From positions 1-13,555 of the forward strand of contig DATKQY010000022.1 in assembly GCA_035532475.1 (NCBI GenBank): DNA of 13,555 bases. The letters run 5' to 3'. Below, one piece after another: positions 7,994 to 13,555 of this stretch (its first letter is position 1; every line of letters begins with the position of its first letter). This stretch comes from DATKQY01 sp035532475 (GTDB lineage: Bacteria; Actinomycetota; Acidimicrobiia; Acidimicrobiales; Bog-793). The notes beneath the pieces were generated by a model, which saw only the letters and a list, made by a program, of their open reading frames with translations, had not been told where the DNA came from and ran no database searches. The translations under genes were made by a program, and so were the position numbers.

Positions 7994-8917
7994 TCAGCGG
8001 TCGGTCCGGGCTTGGTGCTCGCGGCCATCGGCTGGGACGATCGCGATCGGGCAGCGGCTGCGGTGAGCACAGGCGCTGCTCACGGATCCGAGCATCAGCC
8101 GGGCAAATCCCCCGTGGCCGCGCGACCCGACGACGAGCAGGTCTGCGCCGGCCGACCGCTCGCAGAGCGTCTCCGCGGGATCGCCCTCGACGACGAGCGG
8201 ATCGACCTCGACCACAGGATCGTGGCCGACCACCTCGGCGACTGCCTCAGCCAGCTTCCCGTCCACGTGCTCCAGGGTCGCACGCCTGTCGCGACGGAGG
8301 TACGGGATCTCGTACTCAAAGGTCATGTCGCCGCGATAGGGGTCCTGCCACACGGCGACGGCCGCGACGGACGCGCCGCGTGCCGCGGCCTCCTCGATCG
8401 CCCAGCGCAGCGCCCGGCGCGACCCCTCCGAGCCGTCGACGCCCACGAGGATCCGCGTGACCTGGCCGAGGGCCCGGTTCTCGTCCTCTCGGTCGCCGTG
8501 CGGGACGATCACCAGCGGGCAACGGCTGTGATGGGCGCACTTGGTGCTCACCGATCCGAGCATCACTCCCGCGAGGCCGCTCCGGCCCCGCGACCCCACG
8601 ACCAGCAGGGCGGCGTCGGCCGAGCTCTCACAAAGCACCTGCGCAGGGTCTCCGTGGAGGACGAGCGGATCGACGTCGGGGGCGGGATCCGTGCCGGCCG
8701 CCTCGGCGATGGCCCCGTCGAGGCGAAGCTTCGCGTCTGTGGCGATCGCCTCCTCGTCCACCGGGAGGTAGAGCATCTCGCCGAGGTCGTAGGGGCTCTG
8801 CCACACCGTGACGGGCTGGAGCAGCGTCCGGCGCGCCACCGCCTCCCCCATTGCCCAACGAAGCGCCCGGCGGGACCCTTCGGAACCGTCGACGCCCACC
8901 AGGATCCGATCTACCAC
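7994..8917 (-). CDS. Tandem universal stress protein (two UspA domains)
   Basis: Two UspA domains lie in one chain: residues 2-139 and 153-296 of a 307-residue cytosolic protein. Both begin with RILVGVDGSEGSRRALRWA and both end in the ATP-binding signature G-2X-G-9X-G-S (GSRG...GS at 108-122 and 264-278), so nucleotide binding by both halves is expected. The near-identical openings point to internal duplication. I place the start at GTG 8915-8917 because GGGAGGTG lies 5 bases upstream. A longer in-frame version starts at GTG 8978-8980 but adds 21 residues of low-complexity sequence before the conserved domain. The gene is followed after 9 bases by the P3A ATPase and is probably co-transcribed with it. 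Linkage suggests a stress-responsive partner or regulator of the pump, which is inference only. Confidence 0.95.
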   Translation of the reverse strand: MVDRILVGVDGSEGSRRALRWAMGEAVARRTLLQPVTVWQSPYDLGEMLYLPVDEEAIATDAKLRLDGAIAEAAGTDPAPDVDPLVLHGDPAQVLCESSADAALLVVGSRGRSGLAGVMLGSVSTKCAHHSRCPLVIVPHGDREDENRALGQVTRILVGVDGSEGSRRALRWAIEEAAARGASVAAVAVWQDPYRGDMTFEYEIPYLRRDRRATLEHVDGKLAEAVAEVVGHDPVVEVDPLVVEGDPAETLCERSAGADLLVVGSRGHGGFARLMLGSVSSACAHRSRCPIAIVPADGREHQARTDR

Positions 8918-9480
8918 GGCGGCACCTCCCGGACCCAGCCTGCCGGTCCCGCGACGCCGGTCACCAGGGTCGAACGTCACGCAAGTTACCTGCCCACCGC
9001 AGCGCGGAGACGCCTCAGGGGATCAGGGCGAGGGACCTCCGCTCCGGCCACGGCCACCATGGGTCCTTCAGCCCGGGAGGCGGTCCCGTTCCTCTCGTTG
9101 AAGGGCACGGCGCTGCATTCGTCGAGCCGCCGCACGTGGGAGGCCGACGGCACGACCTCCCCGCGGATGCGGGGTTGCTCCTCTACGCACGCGCATGGCG
9201 ATCGGAAATGCCCGGCGCTGCGACACTTCGCTCAGGTCGAACGACGCTGGCTGTCATCTGCCAGTGGAGGGTCATCCTCCGCCGCGGGATCACGCTTGGA
9301 GAAGGCGATCTCCAACCCGGCTGAGCTGCGGGAACGACTTGCCGTACTACGCAACGCCGTCGAACGGAACGATCGGGCTTCTTCGGTCTCACCCGTCTCC
9401 CCAAGGGGAGCCGCCCGGAGGTGGTCACCAGGTCGGTCGCGGAGGAGAGCCAGACCCGGAACGACAGACCGGTCGGAGAC
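8918..9480. other. Intergenic region with possible decayed coding sequence
   Basis: About 560 bp lie between the divergent stress-protein and hipBA units with no gene I can support. On the + strand two short stretches look protein-like but are in different frames. Bases ~9296-9373 read KAISNPAELRERLAVLRNAV in one frame. From ~9373, the next frame reads GFFGLTRLPKGSRPEVVTRS and ends at TGA 9487-9489 with high third-position GC. Together they could be a frameshifted remnant of a short gene of unknown family, with no recognisable start. The promoter of the stress-protein/ATPase unit must lie at the left end, but no clear boxes are visible. Confidence 0.3.
8923..8930 (-). promoter_or_regulatory. 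Ribosome binding site deciding the universal stress protein start
   Basis: On the minus strand GGGAGGTG is followed by 5 bases (CCGCC) and then GTG. It is the best Shine-Dalgarno match near this gene and favours the 307-residue product over the 328-residue one. Confidence 0.75.
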
Positions 9481-9481
9481 C

Positions 9482-9527
9482 TGATGTGACCTGATGCTCA
9501 CATCATCGACCACCAGGCCAGATGTGA
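9482..9527. promoter_or_regulatory. Operator-like inverted repeats upstream of hipB
   Basis: TGATGTGA at 9482-9489 and TCACATCA at 9498-9505 form a perfect 8-bp inverted repeat around an 8-base spacer. A third half-site, GATGTGA, is at 9521-9527. The arrangement resembles the E. coli HipB operator layout (short inverted arms with an 8-base spacer), though the arm sequence differs. The surrounding 9495-9575 is the most AT-rich stretch nearby, as expected for a promoter. Autoregulation by the downstream HipB-like protein is a reasonable inference. Confidence 0.6.
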
Positions 9528-9569
9528 GATTATTCCATCATCCTGCTCAAGAGGCGCTAATGTTGGATT

Positions 9570-9800
9570 ATGAGCACATTCGAGGAGACTCCGGTCCGCA
9601 ACGCCGAGGCTCTCGGCCGGACCATCCGGCGCGGCCGTCAGGAGCGGGGCTGGACGCAGAGCGACCTGGCTGCGCGCGCGCTCACTGATCGTTACTTCCT
9701 CGGGCAGATCGAGGCCGGGCACGAGACGAGGGCGGTAAGGGCCATCTTCGACACGCTCGCAGCGCTCGGCCTCGAGTTCGTGGTGAGGGAGCGGCGCTGA
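9570..9800 (+). CDS. hipB: HipB-like antitoxin, XRE/Cro HTH protein
   Basis: A 76-residue single-domain DNA-binding protein. The helix-turn-helix covers about residues 13-52 (LGRTIRRGRQERGWTQSDLA, then the recognition-helix region RYFLGQIEAGHET), followed by LAALGLEFVV, typical of HipB/Y4mF-type antitoxins in which a C-terminal beta-strand aids dimerisation. It should bind both its own operator (9482-9527) and the HipA-like kinase encoded directly after it, neutralising it. Its TGA overlaps the ATG of hipA by one base (TGATG), a coupling arrangement usual for toxin-antitoxin pairs. Upstream of the ATG the Shine-Dalgarno is weak: AAGAGG is 15 bases away and is better placed for an ATG at 9560 in another frame, which gives only a short unrelated peptide. 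Confidence 0.9.
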   Translation: MSTFEETPVRNAEALGRTIRRGRQERGWTQSDLAARALTDRYFLGQIEAGHETRAVRAIFDTLAALGLEFVVRERR

Positions 9801-11140
9801 TGGAGCTCGACATGTGGTTGGGCGACCAGCTGGTGGCCAACGTCAGGGAGCGTCGCCGAAAGTTCTCCGTCGAGTACACCGCCGAGACCACCGCACGCCA
9901 CGGCCCCGAGATACCCCTCCTGTCCTGCTCGCTCCCGACGCCGGGGCCGTGCCGGACCGATCACACCCGGGCGTTCCTCGAAGGGCTCCTGCCCGAAGCT
10001 GCGGCGCTCCAAGCGATGGCCGCCCAGGTCCGCGGCGTGCGACTGACGCCAGGCGGGGTGCCACAGGACCCGTCGGACTCGGTGCTGCTGCTCGCTGAGT
10101 TCGGGCGGGAGTGCGCCGGAGCGGTCGCCGCCGCTCCCACGGGCTCGGGCTGGTCACCCAGACCCGGACGGTACGACCCGGTGGACGCAACCGGCTTGGC
10201 GCGGCTGGTCGCCGATCTGCCGACCAACCCGCTCGGGGCCAATCCCGGCGAGGAACGACGCATGTCCCTGGCGGGAGCCCAGCCAAAGCTGGTCCTGGCC
10301 CGCTTCGACGGCCACTGGTACGAGCCCGCTGACGGGGCCGCGTCCACCCACATCCTCAAGCCGACCCGCTCCTGGCCGCTTAGCGCCGACAACGAGGCGG
10401 CCGTCATGTGGATGGCCCGCTCGGTCGGGCTCACCGGGTCCGCTTCGTGGGTCGAGCAGGTCGGCCCGCACCGGGTGTACGTCGCCGAGCGGTACGACCG
10501 TACGGTGGTCGGCCCGAGGATGGTGAGCCGCCACCACCAAGAGGATCTCTGCCAGGCGCTCGGCATCCGCCCAGTCGACAAGTACCACCTCGGCCGTCCG
10601 TCGCAGCGCATCGCCCGGGTCCTGCGCACGTGGTCGGTCGAGCCCGAGGCTGATCTCGCTGGGTTGCTCCGCCACCTCACGTTCCGGACCGTGGTCGGCG
10701 ACGAGGACGGCCACGGCAAGAACGTGTCGGTCATGCTCGACGATGGCAAGGTCAGCCTCGCTCCGCTCTACGACTCGCTCTGCACCATGGCCTACAGCCA
10801 ACTGGACGGGAAGATGGCAGCCGGAGTCGGTCGGCAGGTGTCCTTGTTCAAGGTCGATCGCCAAGCACTCGTCGAGGAGGGCCAAGCGCTCGGCCTCCCG
10901 GAGGCGACCGCACGCTCCCTCGTCGACGACCTTGCCGAACGCCTCCGCGAGACGCTCGTCGACCTCGACGGCCTCCACCTCGACGAACGGGCCGTCGCCT
11001 CGGTCACGACGATCGCCAGCCGGCGGGCCACCAACCTGCTCGACGGCAGACCCATGGGGACAGCCCCCAAAGGCACCGCTCTCGGCGCCCCTACCGAGGG
11101 CCCCTCGAGGGCCGTGCGTATCGACACCGGCCCCGGCTGA
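9800..11140 (+). CDS. hipA: HipA-like serine/threonine kinase toxin
   Basis: A 446-residue HipA-family kinase. The N-terminal subdomain (about 1-110) has a LSCSLPTPGP...FLEGLLPE segment (41-66). The kinase core carries MSLAGAQPK (155-163), where Ser156 matches the autophosphorylated Ser150 of E. coli HipA. It also has HILKP with Lys187, ERYDR (230-234), HHQEDLCQALG (245-255), the catalytic loop DEDGHGKN (301-308) with Asp303 and Asn308, and LYD with Asp325. All key residues expected for an active kinase are present. E. coli HipA phosphorylates glutamyl-tRNA synthetase and stalls growth; the target here is unknown, and other HipA homologues have other targets. The last ~30 residues are Gly/Pro-rich and probably disordered. 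A purine-rich GAGGGA at 9785-9790 gives a usable ribosome site inside hipB. The 3' end converges on the MarR gene. Confidence 0.93.
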   Translation: MELDMWLGDQLVANVRERRRKFSVEYTAETTARHGPEIPLLSCSLPTPGPCRTDHTRAFLEGLLPEAAALQAMAAQVRGVRLTPGGVPQDPSDSVLLLAEFGRECAGAVAAAPTGSGWSPRPGRYDPVDATGLARLVADLPTNPLGANPGEERRMSLAGAQPKLVLARFDGHWYEPADGAASTHILKPTRSWPLSADNEAAVMWMARSVGLTGSASWVEQVGPHRVYVAERYDRTVVGPRMVSRHHQEDLCQALGIRPVDKYHLGRPSQRIARVLRTWSVEPEADLAGLLRHLTFRTVVGDEDGHGKNVSVMLDDGKVSLAPLYDSLCTMAYSQLDGKMAAGVGRQVSLFKVDRQALVEEGQALGLPEATARSLVDDLAERLRETLVDLDGLHLDERAVASVTTIASRRATNLLDGRPMGTAPKGTALGAPTEGPSRAVRIDTGPG

Positions 11141-11202
11141 CCCCCGGGCCGACACTCGAGCGGCCGCCTCGACGCCGGACACCCCGCAGGAAGCGCCCGG
11201 TA

Positions 11203-11694
11203 TCAGCGCCTCATCGGGGCGGAGGCCTTCACGGCTCGGCCTGCCCCGGGCGCCTCGTGGCACGGCTCACCCGAGGGCGGCGGGGACCCGACTCGGTCGA
11301 GCAGCAGGCGGAGCGCCCGCTGCTCGTCCCGGTCGAGGCCGCTGATCGCTGCGTCCCTCGCCTGCTCGGCACCTCGTCGCGCCTCGGCCAGACGGCGCGC
11401 GCCGTCCTCGGTCAGGTGGAGCATCGTCACCCGTCGGTCCGAGGGATGCGGGCGGCGGGAGACGAGCTCGCGCGCCTCGAGGCCGTCGATGATGTCGGTG
11501 ACGGTTCGCGGCGAGACGTGCAGGACCTCGCTGATCTCGCGCATCGAACGGTCGCTCGCCGCGAGCGCCCGCAGCAGCTTGTAGCCCGAGAGCGAGAGGC
11601 CGCCCTCGCGCAGGTTGGCGTCGGCGGCGGTGCGCACCCGGTGTGCTGCGTGGAGGATGGCGTCGACCACGTCGCTCCCCGTGTCGGGTCTCAT
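11203..11694 (-). CDS. MarR-family transcriptional regulator
   Basis: A 163-residue winged-helix repressor. The helix-turn-helix lies around residues 49-82 (SMREISEVLHVSPRTVTDII, 50-69) and the wing around 83-100 (PHPSDRRVTMLHLTEDGARR). An N-terminal helix and a C-terminal helix (about 103-140) provide the dimer interface, and the last ~22 residues are Pro/Gly-rich. The start is placed at ATG 11692-11694 because GGAGGT lies 9 bases upstream. An in-frame ATG at 11755-11757 would add 21 residues but lies inside the palindromic operator candidate and has no ribosome site. It is divergent from the DHA2 transporter, the usual arrangement for a MarR protein that represses an efflux pump and itself and is released by the pump's substrate. 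Confidence 0.92.
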   Translation of the reverse strand: MRPDTGSDVVDAILHAAHRVRTAADANLREGGLSLSGYKLLRALAASDRSMREISEVLHVSPRTVTDIIDGLEARELVSRRPHPSDRRVTMLHLTEDGARRLAEARRGAEQARDAAISGLDRDEQRALRLLLDRVGSPPPSGEPCHEAPGAGRAVKASAPMRR

Positions 11695-11703
11695 GCCCTC
11701 GCC

Positions 11704-11709
11704 ACCTCC
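11704..11709 (-). promoter_or_regulatory. Ribosome binding site deciding the MarR start
   Basis: GGAGGT on the minus strand, 9 bases before ATG 11694. It supports the 163-residue product over the 184-residue version. Confidence 0.7.
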
Positions 11710-11740
11710 CCCCCGGGTCCGAGGTCGGCCCGCTGATATA

Positions 11741-11754
11741 GTGAGGATACTCAC
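11741..11754. promoter_or_regulatory. MarR operator candidate in the divergent promoter region
   Basis: GTGAGGATACTCAC is a palindrome with perfect 5-bp arms around GATA. It lies in the ~100-bp gap between the divergent MarR and transporter genes and abuts an AT-rich TATAGT (11737-11742) that could be a -10 element on the + strand. Occupancy by the MarR dimer would block both promoters. Palindrome and position are seen directly; the regulatory role is inferred from the usual behaviour of such pairs. Confidence 0.6.
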
Positions 11755-11795
11755 CATCTGGTACCTCTGCGTATGACGACCGCGGAAGGGCGAGC

Positions 11796-13256
11796 GTGCA
11801 GGAACGACTGAGCCAGAAAGTCTCCGTGAGCATCGTGTTCGTCGCGGCGATGTTCATGAGCATCATGGACATCACGATCGTCAATGTGGCGCTGCCGACC
11901 ATCGGTCGGGACTTCGCCGTGAGCCCGACCGCCGTCGACAGCATCTCCGTCGCCTTCCTCGTCAGCCTGGCCGTGTTCATCCCCGCCTCGGGCTGGCTCG
12001 GCGACCGCTTCGGCGGCAAGCGCGTCCTGCTCGCCGCCATCGCCGTCTTCACCGGCGCGTCCGCCCTCTGCGGCGTGGCGTCGAGCCTCGGCGAGCTCGA
12101 CGCCTTCCGGATCCTCCAAGGAGTCGGCGGGGGCATGCTCGTCCCTGTCGGGATGGCGATGCTCTATCGGGCCTTCCCACCCGAGGAGCGCGTCCGGGCC
12201 GCGTCCATCCTCACGGTCCCGACCACCCTCGCCCCGGCCCTCGGCCCGGTGCTCGGTGGCCTGCTCGTCACCGAGCTGTCGTGGCGGTGGGTCTTCTACG
12301 TCAACGTGCCGATCGGCGTCGCGGCGTTCGCCTTCGGCGCCGTGTTCCTCCGCCACGGCGTCGAGCGGCAACCCGGCCGCTTCGACCTCGCCGGCTTCCT
12401 CCTCTCGGGCGTCGGCCTCGGCCTGCTCATGTACGGCGTCTCGGAAGGGCCCGACCTCGGCTGGGCAACGCCGGCGGTGCTCGGCACCATCGCCGCGGGT
12501 ACGGCGCTGCTCGCCGCGATGGTCATCGTGGAGCTGCACACCGCCGAGCCCATCGTGGCGCTCCGGTTGCTCGTCAACCGGCTCTTCCGCTCGTGCAGCG
12601 GGGTGATGGTCTTGACGATGAGCGCGTTCCTCGGCACGTTGTACGTCGTCTCGCTCTACTTCCAGGACGGACGAGGGCTGAGCCCGCTCGCTTCGGGACT
12701 GAGCACGTTCCCCGAGGCGATCGGCGTCATGCTCGGTGCGCAGCTGGCGAGCAGGGTCGTCTACCCGATCCTCGGACCGCGCCGTCACATCACGATCGGG
12801 CTCGCCGGGGCGGCGACGGCGATCGGCCTGCTGTCGCTGCTCGGTGCGCATTCGAGCCTCTGGTACGCCCGGGGCCTCCTCTTCGCCCTGGGATTCACGA
12901 TCGCCCAGATGTTCGTTCCCACCCAGGCCGCGTCCTTCGCGACCATCTCGCCCGCGGAGACCGGCCGCGCCTCGACGATGTTCAACGCCGTCCGCCAGCT
13001 CGGCGGGGCGATCGGCGTCGCGGTGCTCACGACGGCGATCGTCCTCGTCGGGGCGACACACCACGTCGACGGCCACGTAACGGCCAATCTCGCGGCCTAC
13101 CGGATCACCTTCCTCGTGGCAGCTGCCATCTGTGCCGTCGGGATCTGGCCGGCGCTCGCGATCCGTGATGCCGAGGCCGCGCGAACGATGACCGCGCGCG
13201 TCCCGCGGCGCGAACGCGAGGCTCGAACGTCGGTCCCCGCCGCTGACCTGATCTGA
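11796..13256 (+). CDS. MFS multidrug efflux transporter, DHA2 (EmrB/QacA) family
   Basis: A 486-residue inner-membrane transporter, expected to have 14 helices, that would export drugs in exchange for protons. Family motifs are in order: MDITIVNVALP in helix 1 (24-34, motif D1), GWLGDRFGGKR (66-76, motif A), RILQGVGGGMLVP in helix 4 (105-117, motif B), TLAPALGPVLGG in helix 5 (144-155, antiporter motif C), and WRWVFYVNVPIG (163-174). The start is GTG 11796, with GGAAGGG 5 bases upstream. Length is about that of DHA2 pumps. The C-terminal ~35 residues are Arg-rich and hydrophilic. The final codons (Ala-Asp-Leu-Ile-stop) lie inside repeat copy B, so the 3' end may have been set by the duplication event. 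The substrate cannot be predicted. Probably controlled by the divergent MarR protein. Confidence 0.95.
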   Translation: MQERLSQKVSVSIVFVAAMFMSIMDITIVNVALPTIGRDFAVSPTAVDSISVAFLVSLAVFIPASGWLGDRFGGKRVLLAAIAVFTGASALCGVASSLGELDAFRILQGVGGGMLVPVGMAMLYRAFPPEERVRAASILTVPTTLAPALGPVLGGLLVTELSWRWVFYVNVPIGVAAFAFGAVFLRHGVERQPGRFDLAGFLLSGVGLGLLMYGVSEGPDLGWATPAVLGTIAAGTALLAAMVIVELHTAEPIVALRLLVNRLFRSCSGVMVLTMSAFLGTLYVVSLYFQDGRGLSPLASGLSTFPEAIGVMLGAQLASRVVYPILGPRRHITIGLAGAATAIGLLSLLGAHSSLWYARGLLFALGFTIAQMFVPTQAASFATISPAETGRASTMFNAVRQLGGAIGVAVLTTAIVLVGATHHVDGHVTANLAAYRITFLVAAAICAVGIWPALAIRDAEAARTMTARVPRREREARTSVPAADLI

Positions 13257-13305
13257 CGCGAGACGCCGGAGCACTGCAGGTCGGGCGACGGCATGCCAGA
13301 AGCCG

Positions 13306-13327
13306 CGACGCCGCCTGAATGGCGTCG
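13306..13327. terminator. Stem-loop in repeat copy B, possible terminator
   Basis: Same perfect 7-bp stem and 8-base loop as at 176-197. Here it sits 50 bases after the stop of the DHA2 transporter and 75 bases beyond the stop of the converging partial gene, a position suited to bidirectional termination. No T-tract is present. Confidence 0.4.
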
Positions 13328-13401
13328 GGTGATGGCCGCCGAATTAGGCCCTCACGGGACCTCGATCCGTCGGGGCGACGACGGCGGCCTGCAAGCGCTC
13401 G

Positions 13402-13555
13402 TCAGCGCGTATGGCTGAGGAAGAACCCGTAGATCTGGACGAGCGGGTCCTCTGAGCCCGCCGTTCCCGTCTCCGGCACGGCCGACAGCTGGATCCGGTT
13501 GAGCCCCGTATGGAGGTGGACGGGAGGCAGGTAGTACTCACCGGCGACGTACGCC
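13402..13555 (-). CDS. 3' end of a second copy of the GT-C-like membrane protein gene (partial)
   Basis: The last 50 codons and TGA (13402-13404) of a gene entering from the right edge. The encoded C-terminus is identical in sequence to that of the 528-2492 product (for example YLPPVHLHTGLNRIQLSAVP and a final GFFLSHTR). Three nucleotide differences (13405 and the positions matching 639 and 654) are all at third codon positions and silent. The conserved reading frame suggests the second copy is also translated. How much of the upstream gene is duplicated cannot be seen here. Confidence 0.85.
   Translation of the reverse strand, partial: AYVAGEYYLPPVHLHTGLNRIQLSAVPETGTAGSEDPLVQIYGFFLSHTR

Larger units (their letters stand above)
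13242..13555. repeat. Direct repeat copy B, continuing past the window edge
   Basis: Matches copy A (111-203 joined to 459-681). It lacks the 255-bp block with the GGT tract; the junction is between 13333 and 13334. The non-coding part from 13334 to 13401 has four substitutions and one gap relative to copy A, while the coding part has three substitutions in 154 bases. The repeat begins inside the last codons of the DHA2 transporter gene. Confidence 0.93.

Noticed and set aside
8012..9484. 490-codon + strand open frame
   Set aside because: Mostly antisense to the universal stress protein gene. Only its last part falls in the intergenic gap, where it is treated as a possible remnant.
9482..9505. 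CRP/FNR-type site
   Set aside because: Arms resemble TGTGA/TCACA, but the spacer is 8 rather than 6 and the site sits at a hipBA promoter, so a HipB operator is the better reading.
9560..9688. ATG at 9560 with the best-placed AAGAGG upstream of hipB
   Set aside because: It is in a different frame and gives a short peptide overlapping hipB with no similarity to anything. A leader peptide is possible but unsupported.
11751..13274. 507-codon minus-strand open frame
   Set aside because: Antisense to the DHA2 transporter and very rich in Glu/Asp/Arg/His; no recognisable domain.

Overview
This is a very GC-rich window with strong third-position GC bias in every convincing gene. The gene types are MarR/DHA2 efflux, tandem universal stress proteins, a hipBA-like pair and a GGDEF/EAL protein. 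Together they suggest a chromosomal segment of a high-GC actinobacterium. An Acidimicrobiia- or Thermoleophilia-like lineage is possible, but I cannot fix the taxon from sequence alone. I see no rRNA, tRNA, CRISPR array, intact transposase or phage gene.

Layout, left to right. 1-527 is non-coding; it holds copy A of a duplicated segment and a long GGT/GGC triplet tract. 528-2492 (-) is a large multi-pass membrane protein that resembles GT-C glycosyltransferases. 2942-5269 (-) is a soluble GAF-GAF-GGDEF-EAL cyclic-di-GMP protein whose GGDEF half looks intact and whose EAL half has lost catalytic residues. 5564-7984 (-) is a P3A-type (proton-pump) P-type ATPase, placed 9 bases behind a tandem-domain universal stress protein (7994-8917, -); the two look like an operon. 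8918-9480 is a stretch with no gene I can support. 9570-11140 (+) is a hipB/hipA-type toxin-antitoxin pair behind a short AT-richer region with symmetric operator-like half-sites. 11203-11694 (-) is a MarR-family regulator, divergent from 11796-13256 (+), a DHA2-family multidrug efflux transporter; a palindrome lies between them. 13242-13555 is copy B of the duplicated segment and carries the last 50 codons of a second copy of the 528-2492 gene, cut by the window edge.

How it fits together. The clearest structural feature is that the window is bracketed by directly repeated sequence. The 3' end of the membrane-protein gene and its downstream region occur at both ends, same strand, 13.1 kb apart, about 98% identical in the coding part, with all three visible differences at silent third positions. 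Copy A differs from copy B by a 255-bp extra block that contains the triplet tract. Recombination between the repeats would delete or duplicate everything between them, including the hipBA pair, the efflux unit and the proton pump. The internal genes fall into independent functional units (surface glycan or membrane protein, c-di-GMP signalling, pH/stress homeostasis, toxin-antitoxin, drug efflux). I do not see evidence that they form one new multi-gene system.
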